From positions 1 through 44,425 of the forward strand of contig NZ_JAHESE010000044.1 in assembly GCF_018598175.1 (NCBI RefSeq): a stretch of 44,425 bases of DNA. The letters are read 5' to 3'. The position numbers and the translations under genes are program-made. Shown in pieces: positions 24,401-32,900 of this stretch (position 1 is the stretch's first letter; the number at the start of each line of letters is the position of its first letter). The notes beneath the pieces were generated by a model, which worked only from the letters and a program-made list of their open reading frames with translations, had not been told where the DNA came from and did no database searches. The stretch comes from Dawidia cretensis. Its GTDB lineage: Bacteria > Bacteroidota > Bacteroidia > Cytophagales > Cyclobacteriaceae.

Positions 24401-24716
24401 CGATCAGTCGGTGCTGGCCGATGTGAAGAACAACGCACGGGCGGCGTTCAAGCATTTGGACCTGACCGGAATCCGGCAGGCAAAGGTGACATTGATTGTA
24501 CCAGCCGACCAGGCGGGGGGTGAAGTGGAATTGCACCTTGACAAGCCCGACGGAGCCTTGTTCGGAAAGGGCAGGACTACCGGCAAAGGGTCACAGACAA
24601 TCGGCATTACGGCGACCGCAACCACCGGTTATCACGATTTGTATCTGGTATTTAAAAATTCCGGTGCAGGTGATCAATCTTTGTTTTATTTTAGAAGTGT
24701 GCAACTCGTGAACTGA
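21402..24716 (+). CDS. ThuA / sugar dehydrogenase / PKD / cytochrome c fusion lipoprotein
   Basis: A 1104-residue multidomain protein with a lipoprotein-type signal (lipid Cys19 in LLFSC). In order: a ThuA-like domain (about 24-235; VLVFSKTTGYRHASI, GGGFVGVHAASDTEYEWPWF); a beta-propeller like PQQ-dependent glucose/sorbosone dehydrogenases (about 255-690; EDGMLGIAADPGF, SLAFGPDGNLFLSTGD, GCRNPYRISVD); a PKD-like domain (about 690-780); a cytochrome c domain with CKSCH at 857-861; and a C-terminal carbohydrate-binding-like domain (about 965-1104). The layout suggests a cell-surface or periplasmic enzyme that binds a glycan, oxidises it and passes electrons to its own haem. Cofactor and substrate are unproven. 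Confidence 0.9.
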   Translation: MKNLSFIVPALLLCLLFSCQERPRVLVFSKTTGYRHASIGAGKKALLELGREHGFDVDTTEDASVFTEDNLRRYNAVIFLSTTGNVLDLEQQGAFRRYIQAGGGFVGVHAASDTEYEWPWFGRLTGAYFKSHPKIQEARIVALKPTFEGDSLQQSVLRTDEWYNYRSIGADLEVLYNLDEASYQGGGNGKDHPIAWYHEFDGGRAFYTGMGHTDESYADAFFRNHLWQGIRYALGEGDKPDFGKATAKIAPDESRFTKTVLDFNLNEPTEMVILPDSRIIFLERKGDVKLYDPKSGKVRVVNTFRIGTKFEDGMLGIAADPGFDKNHWLYIFYSHAEKSANILSRFTFVNDQIDSTSEKVMLEVPTQRESCCHTAGSLAFGPDGNLFLSTGDNTNPWESRGFSPSDERPDRGPYDAQKSSSNTNDLRGKVLRIKPQPDGTYTIPAGNLFDEQEPDTRPEIYVMGCRNPYRISVDAKTGALYWGEVGPDAGEGDSLRGPRSYDEINLARRPGNYGWPYFVGKNEAYSRYDYATGEIKGWWDPALPVNESINNTGKHDLPPATPALIYYPYAHSDEFPMLKEGGRNAMAGPVYHSDLYKGVSTAFPDYFDDKLIAYDWMRNWIFLVSLDGQDKIMDMEPFMPNINFNNIIDMAFGPDGRLYMLEYGTKWFAQNLDARLVRIDYNPGNRAPVARLKASQINGGVPLQVQFSAAGTFDHDKGDKLTLTLKAAGKDYEAKDSLFTVTFDKPGVYPVQLKVVDDKGLEAITSVQVAAGNAPPEVKASLASGNKTFFFPGTPVAYVVEATDAEDGSTADGKIDPAAVTVTFDYVKGFDMAQVAQGHQMPTAELPGKALIAKSDCKSCHTIDQRSAGPSYLQVAERYKGNGDAPGQLAAKVIKGGAGIWGGTEMAAHPQVSVDDAKKMVEYILSLADTKAPAKLPLQGKVTPGKETDGVYMLTASYQDKGGAGNVPALSANQVIVLRSAVLTAREATEIDGAQRRKENDQSVLADVKNNARAAFKHLDLTGIRQAKVTLIVPADQAGGEVELHLDKPDGALFGKGRTTGKGSQTIGITATATTGYHDLYLVFKNSGAGDQSLFYFRSVQLVN

Positions 24717-24750
24717 CGGGTGGCATATACCACTACAACCCTAAACAGCC

Positions 24751-25602
24751 ATGAAAAGAAGAGAATTTGTACAGACTGCGACGTTCGCCGCTGCCAGCTT
24801 GCTGGCACTGCCGGCTATCGCCGCAGCTGGAAAACGCCAGAAAGGCGTAGGGCTTCAGCTCTACACCCTGCGCGACACCATTGGTAAAGATCCGAAAGGC
24901 GTACTAACCCGCGTGGCCAGCTTTGGTTACAAGGAGCTGGAGGCGTATAGCTACAAAGACGGCCAGATCTTTGGCATGGCCTACGCCGAATTCAACACCT
25001 TTGTAAAAGGGTTGGGCATGCAGGTGACCAGCGGTCACTATGGCCTCGACCTGATCAAAGGAGACACGTGGAAGAAAGCCGTAGAAGACGCCAAAAAGAA
25101 CGGCCAGAAATACATGGTTGTGCCCTATATCGCTGAAGAGCAGCGCCAGACGCTGGACGATTACAAACGCATCATCGCGGACCTCAACGCCGCCGGCGAA
25201 GTTTGCAACCAGTCGGGTATACGCTTCGGTTACCACAACCACGCGTTTGAATTCGACAAGATCGACGGCCAGGTGCCCTACGACCTGATGTTGAAAGAGC
25301 TCGACCCTAAGAAAGTGAGCATGGAAATGGACATCTACTGGGTAGTGAACGCAGGCTACGATCCGATTCAGTATTTTGAAAAGTACCCGGGCCGGTTCGA
25401 GCAATGGCATGTGAAGGACATGGATAAGACAGACCGCAACAAAAATGCTGACGTAGGTACCGGTTCCATTGATTGGAAAGCGATCTTCAATAAGGCAAAA
25501 GTGTCAGGTCTGCAATACTATTATGTTGAACAGGAGTCGTATCCCGGTGCACCGATCGATAGTGCTGCCTCGAGTGCTAAATACCTGAAGACGATCTTGT
25601 AA
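24751..25602 (+). CDS. Sugar isomerase/epimerase-like protein with Tat signal
   Basis: A 283-residue xylose-isomerase-like TIM-barrel protein. The N-terminus MKRREFVQTATFAAASLLALPAIAAAG contains a twin-arginine motif (RREF), indicating export of a folded, metal-bound enzyme. Active-site segments are FGYHNHAFEFD, SMEMDIYWVVNAGYDP, WHVKDMDK and GTGSIDWKAIFN. It differs from the cytoplasmic paralogue at 19075 in length and location. It may act on the periplasmic product of the dehydrogenase fusion immediately upstream (34-base gap). Reaction unknown. A terminator follows. Confidence 0.85.
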   Translation: MKRREFVQTATFAAASLLALPAIAAAGKRQKGVGLQLYTLRDTIGKDPKGVLTRVASFGYKELEAYSYKDGQIFGMAYAEFNTFVKGLGMQVTSGHYGLDLIKGDTWKKAVEDAKKNGQKYMVVPYIAEEQRQTLDDYKRIIADLNAAGEVCNQSGIRFGYHNHAFEFDKIDGQVPYDLMLKELDPKKVSMEMDIYWVVNAGYDPIQYFEKYPGRFEQWHVKDMDKTDRNKNADVGTGSIDWKAIFNKAKVSGLQYYYVEQESYPGAPIDSAASSAKYLKTIL

Positions 25603-25621
25603 GTTTGTTTTGTTGACAAGG

Positions 25622-25660
25622 AGATGCCGGGCATGTTATGTCCGGCATCTTTTGTTTATT
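25622..25660 (+). terminator. Rho-independent terminator of the isomerase gene
   Basis: A 9-bp stem (AGATGCCGG 25622-25630 with CCGGCATCT 25642-25650), an 11-base loop and a TTTTGTTTATTT tail. An in-frame ATG at 25624 lies inside it and was rejected as a start for the next gene. Confidence 0.82.
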
Positions 25661-25686
25661 TATGTAGTGTAAACTGTATTCTTCGT

Positions 25687-26058
25687 ATGCGTATTCTCAA
25701 CTTCGTGCTGGCGGTGATGTTTCTGATATTTGCTTTTCTGCAAGTCAATGATCCTGACCCTGTTCTTTGGATCCTGGTCTACGGGGTGATGGCGGTGTTT
25801 TGCGTCATGGCCATGTTTTCGTTTTACCCGCGCAAGGCGCTTTGGGTGGTATTGGTAGCCATGCTGGCGTATAGCATCATCTATGTACCGGGCGTGCGCG
25901 AATGGTGGGACCAACCGGAGCACTCGGCGCTCTTTGACAATGTTGCCAAGATGGAGCACCTGTACATCGAGGAGGCGCGCGAGTTCCTCGGACTGATGAT
26001 CTGCGTGATCGTAGTAGTCTTCCACCTGATGGTGTCGCGCCGCAGGACGGCGGCGTAA
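25687..26058 (+). CDS. TMEM220-like small membrane protein
   Basis: A 123-residue protein, start at ATG 25687 after the terminator. Four hydrophobic helices are visible: about 3-20 (FVLAVMFLIFAFLQV), 27-45, 50-67 and 99-116. The NDPDPVLWILVYG segment after helix 1 and the EEAREFLGL stretch before the last helix are typical of the TMEM220 family, shared by bacteria and animals. Function unknown. Whether it is co-transcribed with the amylase gene 41 bases downstream is uncertain. Confidence 0.75.
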   Translation: MRILNFVLAVMFLIFAFLQVNDPDPVLWILVYGVMAVFCVMAMFSFYPRKALWVVLVAMLAYSIIYVPGVREWWDQPEHSALFDNVAKMEHLYIEEAREFLGLMICVIVVVFHLMVSRRRTAA

Positions 26059-26099
26059 GATTAGTTTCCATACGATTTTTCTTTCTATCTTCCAGTCGT

Positions 26100-27908
26100 A
26101 TGAGAATGGTTTTACTGTACCTTGTAACGGCTTGTTTGGCGCTGGTGTGCTGCACAACGCCGAAAGAGAAAATCCCACCCGCCATGCCCATGGAAGAAGC
26201 TTCCGGAAAGGTTATTTTATACCAATTATTACCCCGCCTGTTTGGCAACAAACAAACCGCCAACACTCCCTTCGGCACGATGGAAGAAAATGGTACCGGC
26301 AAGTTTGCCGATATCAATGATGCCGCGCTGACAGCCTTTCAACAGCTGGGCATTACGCACGTGTGGTATACCGGTGTCATTGAGCACGCGGTGCTCACCG
26401 ACTATACCCGCTTCGGCATTCCCCTCGACGATGCCGACGTCGTAAAGGGTCGTGCCGGCTCACCCTATGCCATCAAAGACTATTACGATGTCAATCCCGA
26501 CCTGGCGACTGACGTGACTAAACGCATGCAGGAGTTTGAAGAGCTCGTTGCGCGTACACACCGGCACGGCCTGCAGGTGGTCATTGACTTTGTGCCCAAC
26601 CACGTGGCCCGGGCCTATCATTCGGACGTGAAGCCTGCCGGAATAAAAGACCTTGGTGCAGACGATGACAAGACCGTGGTCTTTAGCCCCAGCAATAACT
26701 TTTATTATCTGCCGGGGCAGTCGTTCCAGGTACCCGATGGCTATACGCCGCTGGGCAAAAATACATTCCCGACCCTCGACGGTAAGTTCGAAGAGACACC
26801 TGCCAAGGTTACGGGAAACGATCAGTTCACGGCACACCCCGGTGCGAACGAATGGTTCGAGACGGTAAAGCTCAACTACGGTGTAGACATTCAGCAGGGG
26901 AAAAGCAAACACTTCGAGCCTGTGCCCGATACGTGGAACAAGATGCGCGACATCCTGGTGTTCTGGGCGGGCAAGAATGTAGACGGCTTCCGCTGCGACA
27001 TGGCAGAAATGGTGCCCGTGGAATTCTGGGCCTGGGTCATACCGCAGGTGAAGGCATTGCGCCCCGGGATCCTGTTCATAGCAGAGATCTACAATCCCGA
27101 TCAGTACCAGGGCTATATCGAGACAGGTAAGTTCGACTTCCTCTACGACAAGGTATTGTTATACGATACACTGCGGGCGTTGACGACTGCGCCTGACCGC
27201 AGCACCGCCGAGATTGCCAATGTGCAGGCGCGCCTGAACGGGATCAACCACCACATGCTGCACTTTATCGAGAACCACGACGAGCAACGCGCGGCCTCCC
27301 GGTTTTTTGCCGGCGACCCCTGGCGTGCCATTCCTGCCATGGTGGTAAGCGCAACGATTGACAAAGGACCGATCATGATCTATTTTGGCCAGGAGAGTGG
27401 CGAACCGGCACTGGGTGCAGAAGGATTTCAGGGCGAGGATGGCCGCACGACGATCTTTGACTATTGGGGTGTGCCCGAGCATCAGAAATGGATGAACGGT
27501 GGTCTGTTTGATGGCGGCCTGCTTTCGCCCGAGCAGAAGCAATTGCACCGGCTATATACCGACTTGCTCAACCTGGCGGGACGCAGCCCGGCGTTGTATG
27601 CGGGGGAATATCTCGACATCACGGGCGCCAATGTCACGGCGGGGAATTTTGGCACCAACGTGCACGCCTTTCTGCGGTTTGCCGCCGAGGAACGTTTATT
27701 GATCATTACCAGCTTTAACGCGGCCGCGCCTATGCCCGCCACGATACAGATACCGGCCGAGGCCTTTACAAAGATGGGCCTTGACCCCGCGAAGGGCTAT
27801 ATAGCCCGCGATATGCTGTGGCACGAAACGGAAGTGGGCATTGACGAGACCGGCAAATTTGCGCTCACGTTAAAGCCGTTTAGTGCCTATATTTTTAAAA
27901 TCAAGTAG
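26100..27908 (+). CDS. GH13 alpha-amylase-family lipoprotein
   Basis: A 602-residue GH13 enzyme with a lipoprotein-like signal (LACLALVCC, Cys17/18). The catalytic TIM barrel runs from about residue 35 to 500. Conserved regions are visible: VVIDFVPNHVA (region I), VDGFRCDMAEMV with nucleophile Asp300, LFIAEIY with acid Glu329, and IENHDEQRAA with Asp394. A C-terminal beta domain (about 510-602) follows. All three acidic residues are present, so it should be active on alpha-1,4-glucans or maltodextrins in the periplasm or at the surface. It lies 2 bases before glgE and probably supplies malto-oligosaccharides to that pathway. Confidence 0.88.
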   Translation: MRMVLLYLVTACLALVCCTTPKEKIPPAMPMEEASGKVILYQLLPRLFGNKQTANTPFGTMEENGTGKFADINDAALTAFQQLGITHVWYTGVIEHAVLTDYTRFGIPLDDADVVKGRAGSPYAIKDYYDVNPDLATDVTKRMQEFEELVARTHRHGLQVVIDFVPNHVARAYHSDVKPAGIKDLGADDDKTVVFSPSNNFYYLPGQSFQVPDGYTPLGKNTFPTLDGKFEETPAKVTGNDQFTAHPGANEWFETVKLNYGVDIQQGKSKHFEPVPDTWNKMRDILVFWAGKNVDGFRCDMAEMVPVEFWAWVIPQVKALRPGILFIAEIYNPDQYQGYIETGKFDFLYDKVLLYDTLRALTTAPDRSTAEIANVQARLNGINHHMLHFIENHDEQRAASRFFAGDPWRAIPAMVVSATIDKGPIMIYFGQESGEPALGAEGFQGEDGRTTIFDYWGVPEHQKWMNGGLFDGGLLSPEQKQLHRLYTDLLNLAGRSPALYAGEYLDITGANVTAGNFGTNVHAFLRFAAEERLLIITSFNAAAPMPATIQIPAEAFTKMGLDPAKGYIARDMLWHETEVGIDETGKFALTLKPFSAYIFKIK

Positions 27909-27910
27909 CC

Positions 27911-29908
27911 ATGCGTACGAAGAAAGTCCCCGCCAATATTCCGACAGCCCAACACTTGCCTCCAACAGAGCAAAACGGGCAGGCGCGTGTTATCATTGAA
28001 AATGTACAGCCCCAGGTAGACGGCGGCCGTTACCCGGCTAAACGCACGCCGGGAGAGCGTGTAGACGTTACCGCTGATATCTTTGGCGACGGTCACGATC
28101 ACATTCGCGCGCAGGTATGGCACCGCATGGACGCGGAAGAATCCTGGCAAACCGTCGAGATGGTGCACACCGGCAACGATAGCTGGCATGCCGCCTTCAC
28201 CGTGCGCCAACAGGGCCTGCACGTGTTTACCGTGGTAGCGTGGGTAGATCACCTCGAGACCTGGTACGATGGCTTCCGCAAAAAGGTGGCCGCGCGCGTA
28301 GATGTTACGCTCGAGCTGCAGGAAGGGGCACAGATGCTCGGCTCGCTGTTGGTCGAGAACCCGTACGAAGTTAAACAAGCTGCCGCGCAACTGGCATTGC
28401 CGTATGAACAAGCTATTGAGCACGCCATGGGCGACGCTTTTGCGCGTATCGTCCAACACTATCCGCTGGTGGCCTTTGAAACGCTCTACCAACAGGTGCT
28501 GCCGGTCGTGGTAGAGCATCCGAAAGCAAGCTATAGCACCTGGTATGAGCTGTTCCCGCGTTCCGCGGGCGACGGCATCCATCACGGCACATTCAACGAT
28601 GTAGTACGCCTGCTGCCGCGCGTGGCCGCGATGGGCTTTGACGTACTGTATCTGCCGCCGATACATCCGATCGGCAAGGTCAACCGGAAGGGCAAGAACA
28701 ACGCGACGACCGCTCAGCCCGGCGAGCCCGGCTCTCCGTGGGCCATTGGCAGCGATGAAGGAGGACACAAGGCAGTACACTCGCCATTGGGCACGCTGGA
28801 AGACTATCGTACGCTGATCAAAGAGGCGCATAAGCTGGGCATTGACATTGCGCTCGACCTGGCCTTTCAATGCGCGCCGGATCATCCGTATGTAAAAGAA
28901 AATCCTCAGTGGTTTAAACAGCGCCCGGATGGTTCGATTCAGTATGCGGAGAACCCGCCGAAGAAATACCAGGATATATACCCCTTCAACTTCGAAACGG
29001 AAGACTGGGTGGCCTTGTGGGAAGAATTGAAATCTGTCATCACGTACTGGATCGACCAGGGCGTGCAGATCTTTCGCGTGGACAACCCGCACACCAAGCC
29101 CATTCGCTTCTGGCAATGGGCGATTGGCGAGGTAAATAAACAATACCCCGGCATCACGTTCTTGTCTGAGGCATTTACACGGCCGAAGGTGATGGCGTCG
29201 CTGGCCAAGGCAGGGTTTACGCAGTCGTATACCTACTTCACCTGGCGGGTGGGTAAGCAAGAGATCATCGAATACATGAATGAGCTGGTACACGGACCGT
29301 CACGCCAATACTTCCGGCCCAACTTCTGGCCCAATACACCCGACATCCTGCCGTGGCACCTGCAACACCAGGGCGAGAATATCTTTATCCTTCGCCTGGC
29401 GCTGGCCGCGACGCTGTCGTCCAATTATGGCATGTATGGTCCGGTATATGAGTTCTATGAGAACCAGCCGGTGGAGGGAAGAGAGGAGTATTACAATTCG
29501 GAGAAGTACGAGATCAAACAATACGACTGGAACAAGACCAATCGTATGACCGATATCATCACCGTCCTGAACAAAGCCCGCAAAGAGCACCCGGCACTAC
29601 AGACAACCTGGAACCTGCATTTCTGCCCGGTCGAGAACCAATACCTGCTGGCGTACGTCAAAGCGACCGAAGACTTGCGCGACATTGTGCTGGTAGTCGT
29701 CAACCTCGACCCGCATGCCACGCAAACCGGATATGTACAATTGCCCAAGGCGTTGCTGGGACTTGGCGACCATATCAACATCAAGCTGCACGACCTGATG
29801 ACGGGCGAGCATTATACCTGGACGCAGGAGTGGAACTATGTAGGCATCGACCCACATAAAATTCCCTTCCATTTATTTCACTTAGCCATCCACGAATCCT
29901 ATCAATGA
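27911..29908 (+). CDS. glgE: Alpha-1,4-glucan:maltose-1-phosphate maltosyltransferase
   Basis: A 665-residue GlgE that extends alpha-1,4-glucans with maltose-1-phosphate. The N-terminal domain (RVIIENVQPQVDGGRYPAKR, then an Ig-like region to about 135) is the DUF3416-type domain unique to GlgE. The catalytic barrel has LYLPPIHPIGKVNRKGKNN, ALDLAFQCAPDHP, IFRVDNPHTKP with nucleophile Asp391, and TFLSEAFTRP with acid Glu420, matching the Streptomyces enzyme in spacing. Its stop overlaps the next start (29905) by 4 bases, so GlgE and the maltokinase fusion are translationally coupled. Confidence 0.95.
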   Translation: MRTKKVPANIPTAQHLPPTEQNGQARVIIENVQPQVDGGRYPAKRTPGERVDVTADIFGDGHDHIRAQVWHRMDAEESWQTVEMVHTGNDSWHAAFTVRQQGLHVFTVVAWVDHLETWYDGFRKKVAARVDVTLELQEGAQMLGSLLVENPYEVKQAAAQLALPYEQAIEHAMGDAFARIVQHYPLVAFETLYQQVLPVVVEHPKASYSTWYELFPRSAGDGIHHGTFNDVVRLLPRVAAMGFDVLYLPPIHPIGKVNRKGKNNATTAQPGEPGSPWAIGSDEGGHKAVHSPLGTLEDYRTLIKEAHKLGIDIALDLAFQCAPDHPYVKENPQWFKQRPDGSIQYAENPPKKYQDIYPFNFETEDWVALWEELKSVITYWIDQGVQIFRVDNPHTKPIRFWQWAIGEVNKQYPGITFLSEAFTRPKVMASLAKAGFTQSYTYFTWRVGKQEIIEYMNELVHGPSRQYFRPNFWPNTPDILPWHLQHQGENIFILRLALAATLSSNYGMYGPVYEFYENQPVEGREEYYNSEKYEIKQYDWNKTNRMTDIITVLNKARKEHPALQTTWNLHFCPVENQYLLAYVKATEDLRDIVLVVVNLDPHATQTGYVQLPKALLGLGDHINIKLHDLMTGEHYTWTQEWNYVGIDPHKIPFHLFHLAIHESYQ

Positions 29909-32900
29909 GTACGCCCGTAAAAGCCGGAGAACCGCTGTGGTTTAAAGACGCCATCTTCTACGAAGTTTCTGTACGCGCCTTCTACGACAGCAATGGCGAC
30001 GGTATTGGCGACTTTCCAGGACTGATCCAACGCCTGGACTATCTGGAGGACCTTGGCATTAACACCTTGTGGCTGCTGCCGTTCTACCCGTCGCCGCTCA
30101 AGGACGACGGCTTCGATGTGACCGACCACACCGATGTGCACCCTGACTACGGCACATTGGCTGACTTCAAGCTTTTTCTCAAGGAAGCGCATCGTCGCGG
30201 CATCCGGGTAATCATTGAGCTCATTCTGAATCATACTTCCGATCAACATCCCTGGTTCAAACGCTCGCGCAAGGCGCGTACCGGTTCCCGGTACCGCGAC
30301 CTGTATGTGTGGAGCGACAGCCCGGATAAATACAAAGAGGCACGGGTGATCTTTACCGATGCCGAAGTTTCCAACTGGACCTGGGACACCGAAGCACGCG
30401 GCTACTATTGGCATCGTTTCTACCGCCATCAACCCGAGCTGAATTACGAAAATGCCGAAGTGCAGATGGAGATGATCAAGGTCGTCGACTTCTGGATGAA
30501 ACTGGGCGTAGATGGTTTCCGGTTGGGCTCGGTAGCGTTCTTGTATGAGGAGGAGGGAACCAACAGCGAAAACATGCCGCAGACACACGTCTTTTTGAAA
30601 AAGCTGCGCGCACACATCGATAAGAACTATAAAGACAAAGTCCTCATTGCCGAAGCCAACCTGTGGCCGGAAGATGCCGCTACGTATTTCGGCGACGGCG
30701 ACGAATGTCACATGAACTTCAACTTCCCGCTGATGCCGCGCATGTTTCTGGCGTTGCGTACGGAAGACAGCTACCCCATAGTCGACATCATTGATCAGAC
30801 GCCCGATACGCCGTCAAACTGCCAGTGGGTAATCTTCCTGCGCAACCATGACGAGCTGGGGTTGGAGATGGTGACAGAGGAGGAGAAAGACTATTTGTTA
30901 AAAGCCTATGCGAGCGATGCCAGCTCGAAGGTCAATACGGGCATCCGCCGCCGGCTGGCGCCGATGCTGAACAACGATCGCCGCAAGATCGAGCTGCTGT
31001 ATACCATCATGTTTTCCCTGCCCGGTACGCCCGTGATCTATTACGGTGACGAGATCGGCATGGGCGACAACATTTACCTGGGCGATCGCTATGGGGTGCG
31101 GACCCCCATGCAGTGGAATATGAACCTCAATGCGGGGTTTTCAACAGCGAACCCACAACGGCTGTTTTTGCCCATTATTACCGACCCGGTCTATCGATAT
31201 GAATCGGTCAATGTCTCGACGCAGGAGGAAAGCCCGTCGTCATTGTTGTGGTGGCTAAAACACGTCATGGCGATGCGCAAACGCCTGAATATTTTCGGGC
31301 GGGGAGAAATGAAGTTTATTGATAGCAGCAATGCAAAAGTGTTGGCCTTTGCACGCACGTACGATAAACAGCGGGTCATTGTAGTAGCGAACCTGTCGCA
31401 GTTCTCGCAGGCCACGACGCTGAACCTGTCAGAGTACCGCGATTGTGATATGACCGAGGCGTTTAGCCAGAACCGTTTTATGAACGTAGGCGAGGGCGAC
31501 TACCCCATTACGATCGGCCCGTACGGCTATTTCTGGTTCCAGGCGGACGCGGCGGAGAAAAAAGAAAAAGCCGACGCAAGCGGTGAGCTGCCGCTGGTGC
31601 GTACGGACATCTCGTGGGAACGTCTTCTTGACAATTACAACGAAGTGCGCAACCTGGAGCGTAAGATCTTGCCGCCGTTCATGAAGAAGTGCCGGTGGTT
31701 TGGTGGTAAGGCCAAGGTGTTGAATAAGATCGGGATTCATAAAACGATCCCCTTGAAAGTAGAGGGCGACACACACTACCTCACCATTCTGGAAGTGCAT
31801 TATGTGCAGCGACTGCCGGAGCTATACTTCCTGCCGTTGACGTTTGTGCCGTCGGACAATATCCTGGAGCGCGTGGAGTACACCGTGCAGAGTGTAGTGT
31901 GCCGCGCCGAGATACAAGGCAAAGCGGGCTTTATCATGGATAGCAGCTATGATAAAGTATTCCGCGACTTCCTGTTTACCGGCATGGAGAAAGAATTGCA
32001 TCTGCGTGACGACAGTGGTGGTGAGTTGGAATTTTGTTCCAGTGTATTTGCCCGGTTAGATAAAAACCGCCAGGTTGACTCGAAAATCCTGAAGGCGGAT
32101 CAGAGCAATACGGCGATCATTTATAATGATAAGTACTTCTTTAAATTCTACCGCAAGCTCGAGAAGGAGATCAACCCCGATTTAGAGGTTGTTCGCTTTC
32201 TGTCAGAGCACACGTCGTTCCAGAATAGTCCCAAATATGCGGGCAGCATTGAATACCACGATGCAGAGGGTAAGACCATCGTATTCGGACTTTTACAGGA
32301 AAAGGTAGAGAACCAGGGCGAGGCATGGACCATGTCGATGGACTCCGTCGGGCGCTTCTTTGAGCGCGTCATGGCGAAGGGTAAGGGTATGAAACTGCCG
32401 AAGCTGTTGAGCAAGTCGGCCATCAAGTTTGAGGAGTCGCCGGAGATCATCCAGGAGTTTATAGGGCGTGGTTTCTACGAGCGGATGGTACGCCTGGGGC
32501 AGCGTACGGCGGAAATGCACCTGGCCCTGGCATCCGATGTCTCGAACCCGGCCTTCACACCGGAGAGCTTCACCAGCAACTACCAACGCTCTATCTATTC
32601 GTCTATGCGCAAAATGGTGCGCGACCAGTTTAGTCTGCTGGAGAGCACGCTGACCAGGCTGCCGGCCGAAGCACAAGACATTGCGCGCAAGGTGTTGGCG
32701 CTGGAAGATCAGGTGCTGGAGTGCTTTAGTGAGATATACCAGGTGAAGATCAGCGCGGTACGCACCCGTATTCATGGCGATTATCACCTGGGGCAAGTGC
32801 TCTTTACCGGTAAGGACTTTGTGATCATCGACTTCGAAGGAGAGCCGGGATTGGCCTTTAGTGAGCGCCGGTTGAAGCGCAGTCCGTTGAAAGATGTGGC

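Noticed and set aside
27887-29293. A 468-codon open frame antisense to glgE
   Set aside because: It lies wholly opposite a well-supported GlgE gene, has no recognisable domain and is explained by GC-rich codon use leaving stops rare on the other strand.
30202-30234. Glu in place of Asp in conserved region I of TreS (ELILNHTS)
   Set aside because: From memory, many TreS-Pep2 fusions naturally carry ELV-NHTSDQHPW here, so this is not a sign of decay, unlike Gly208.
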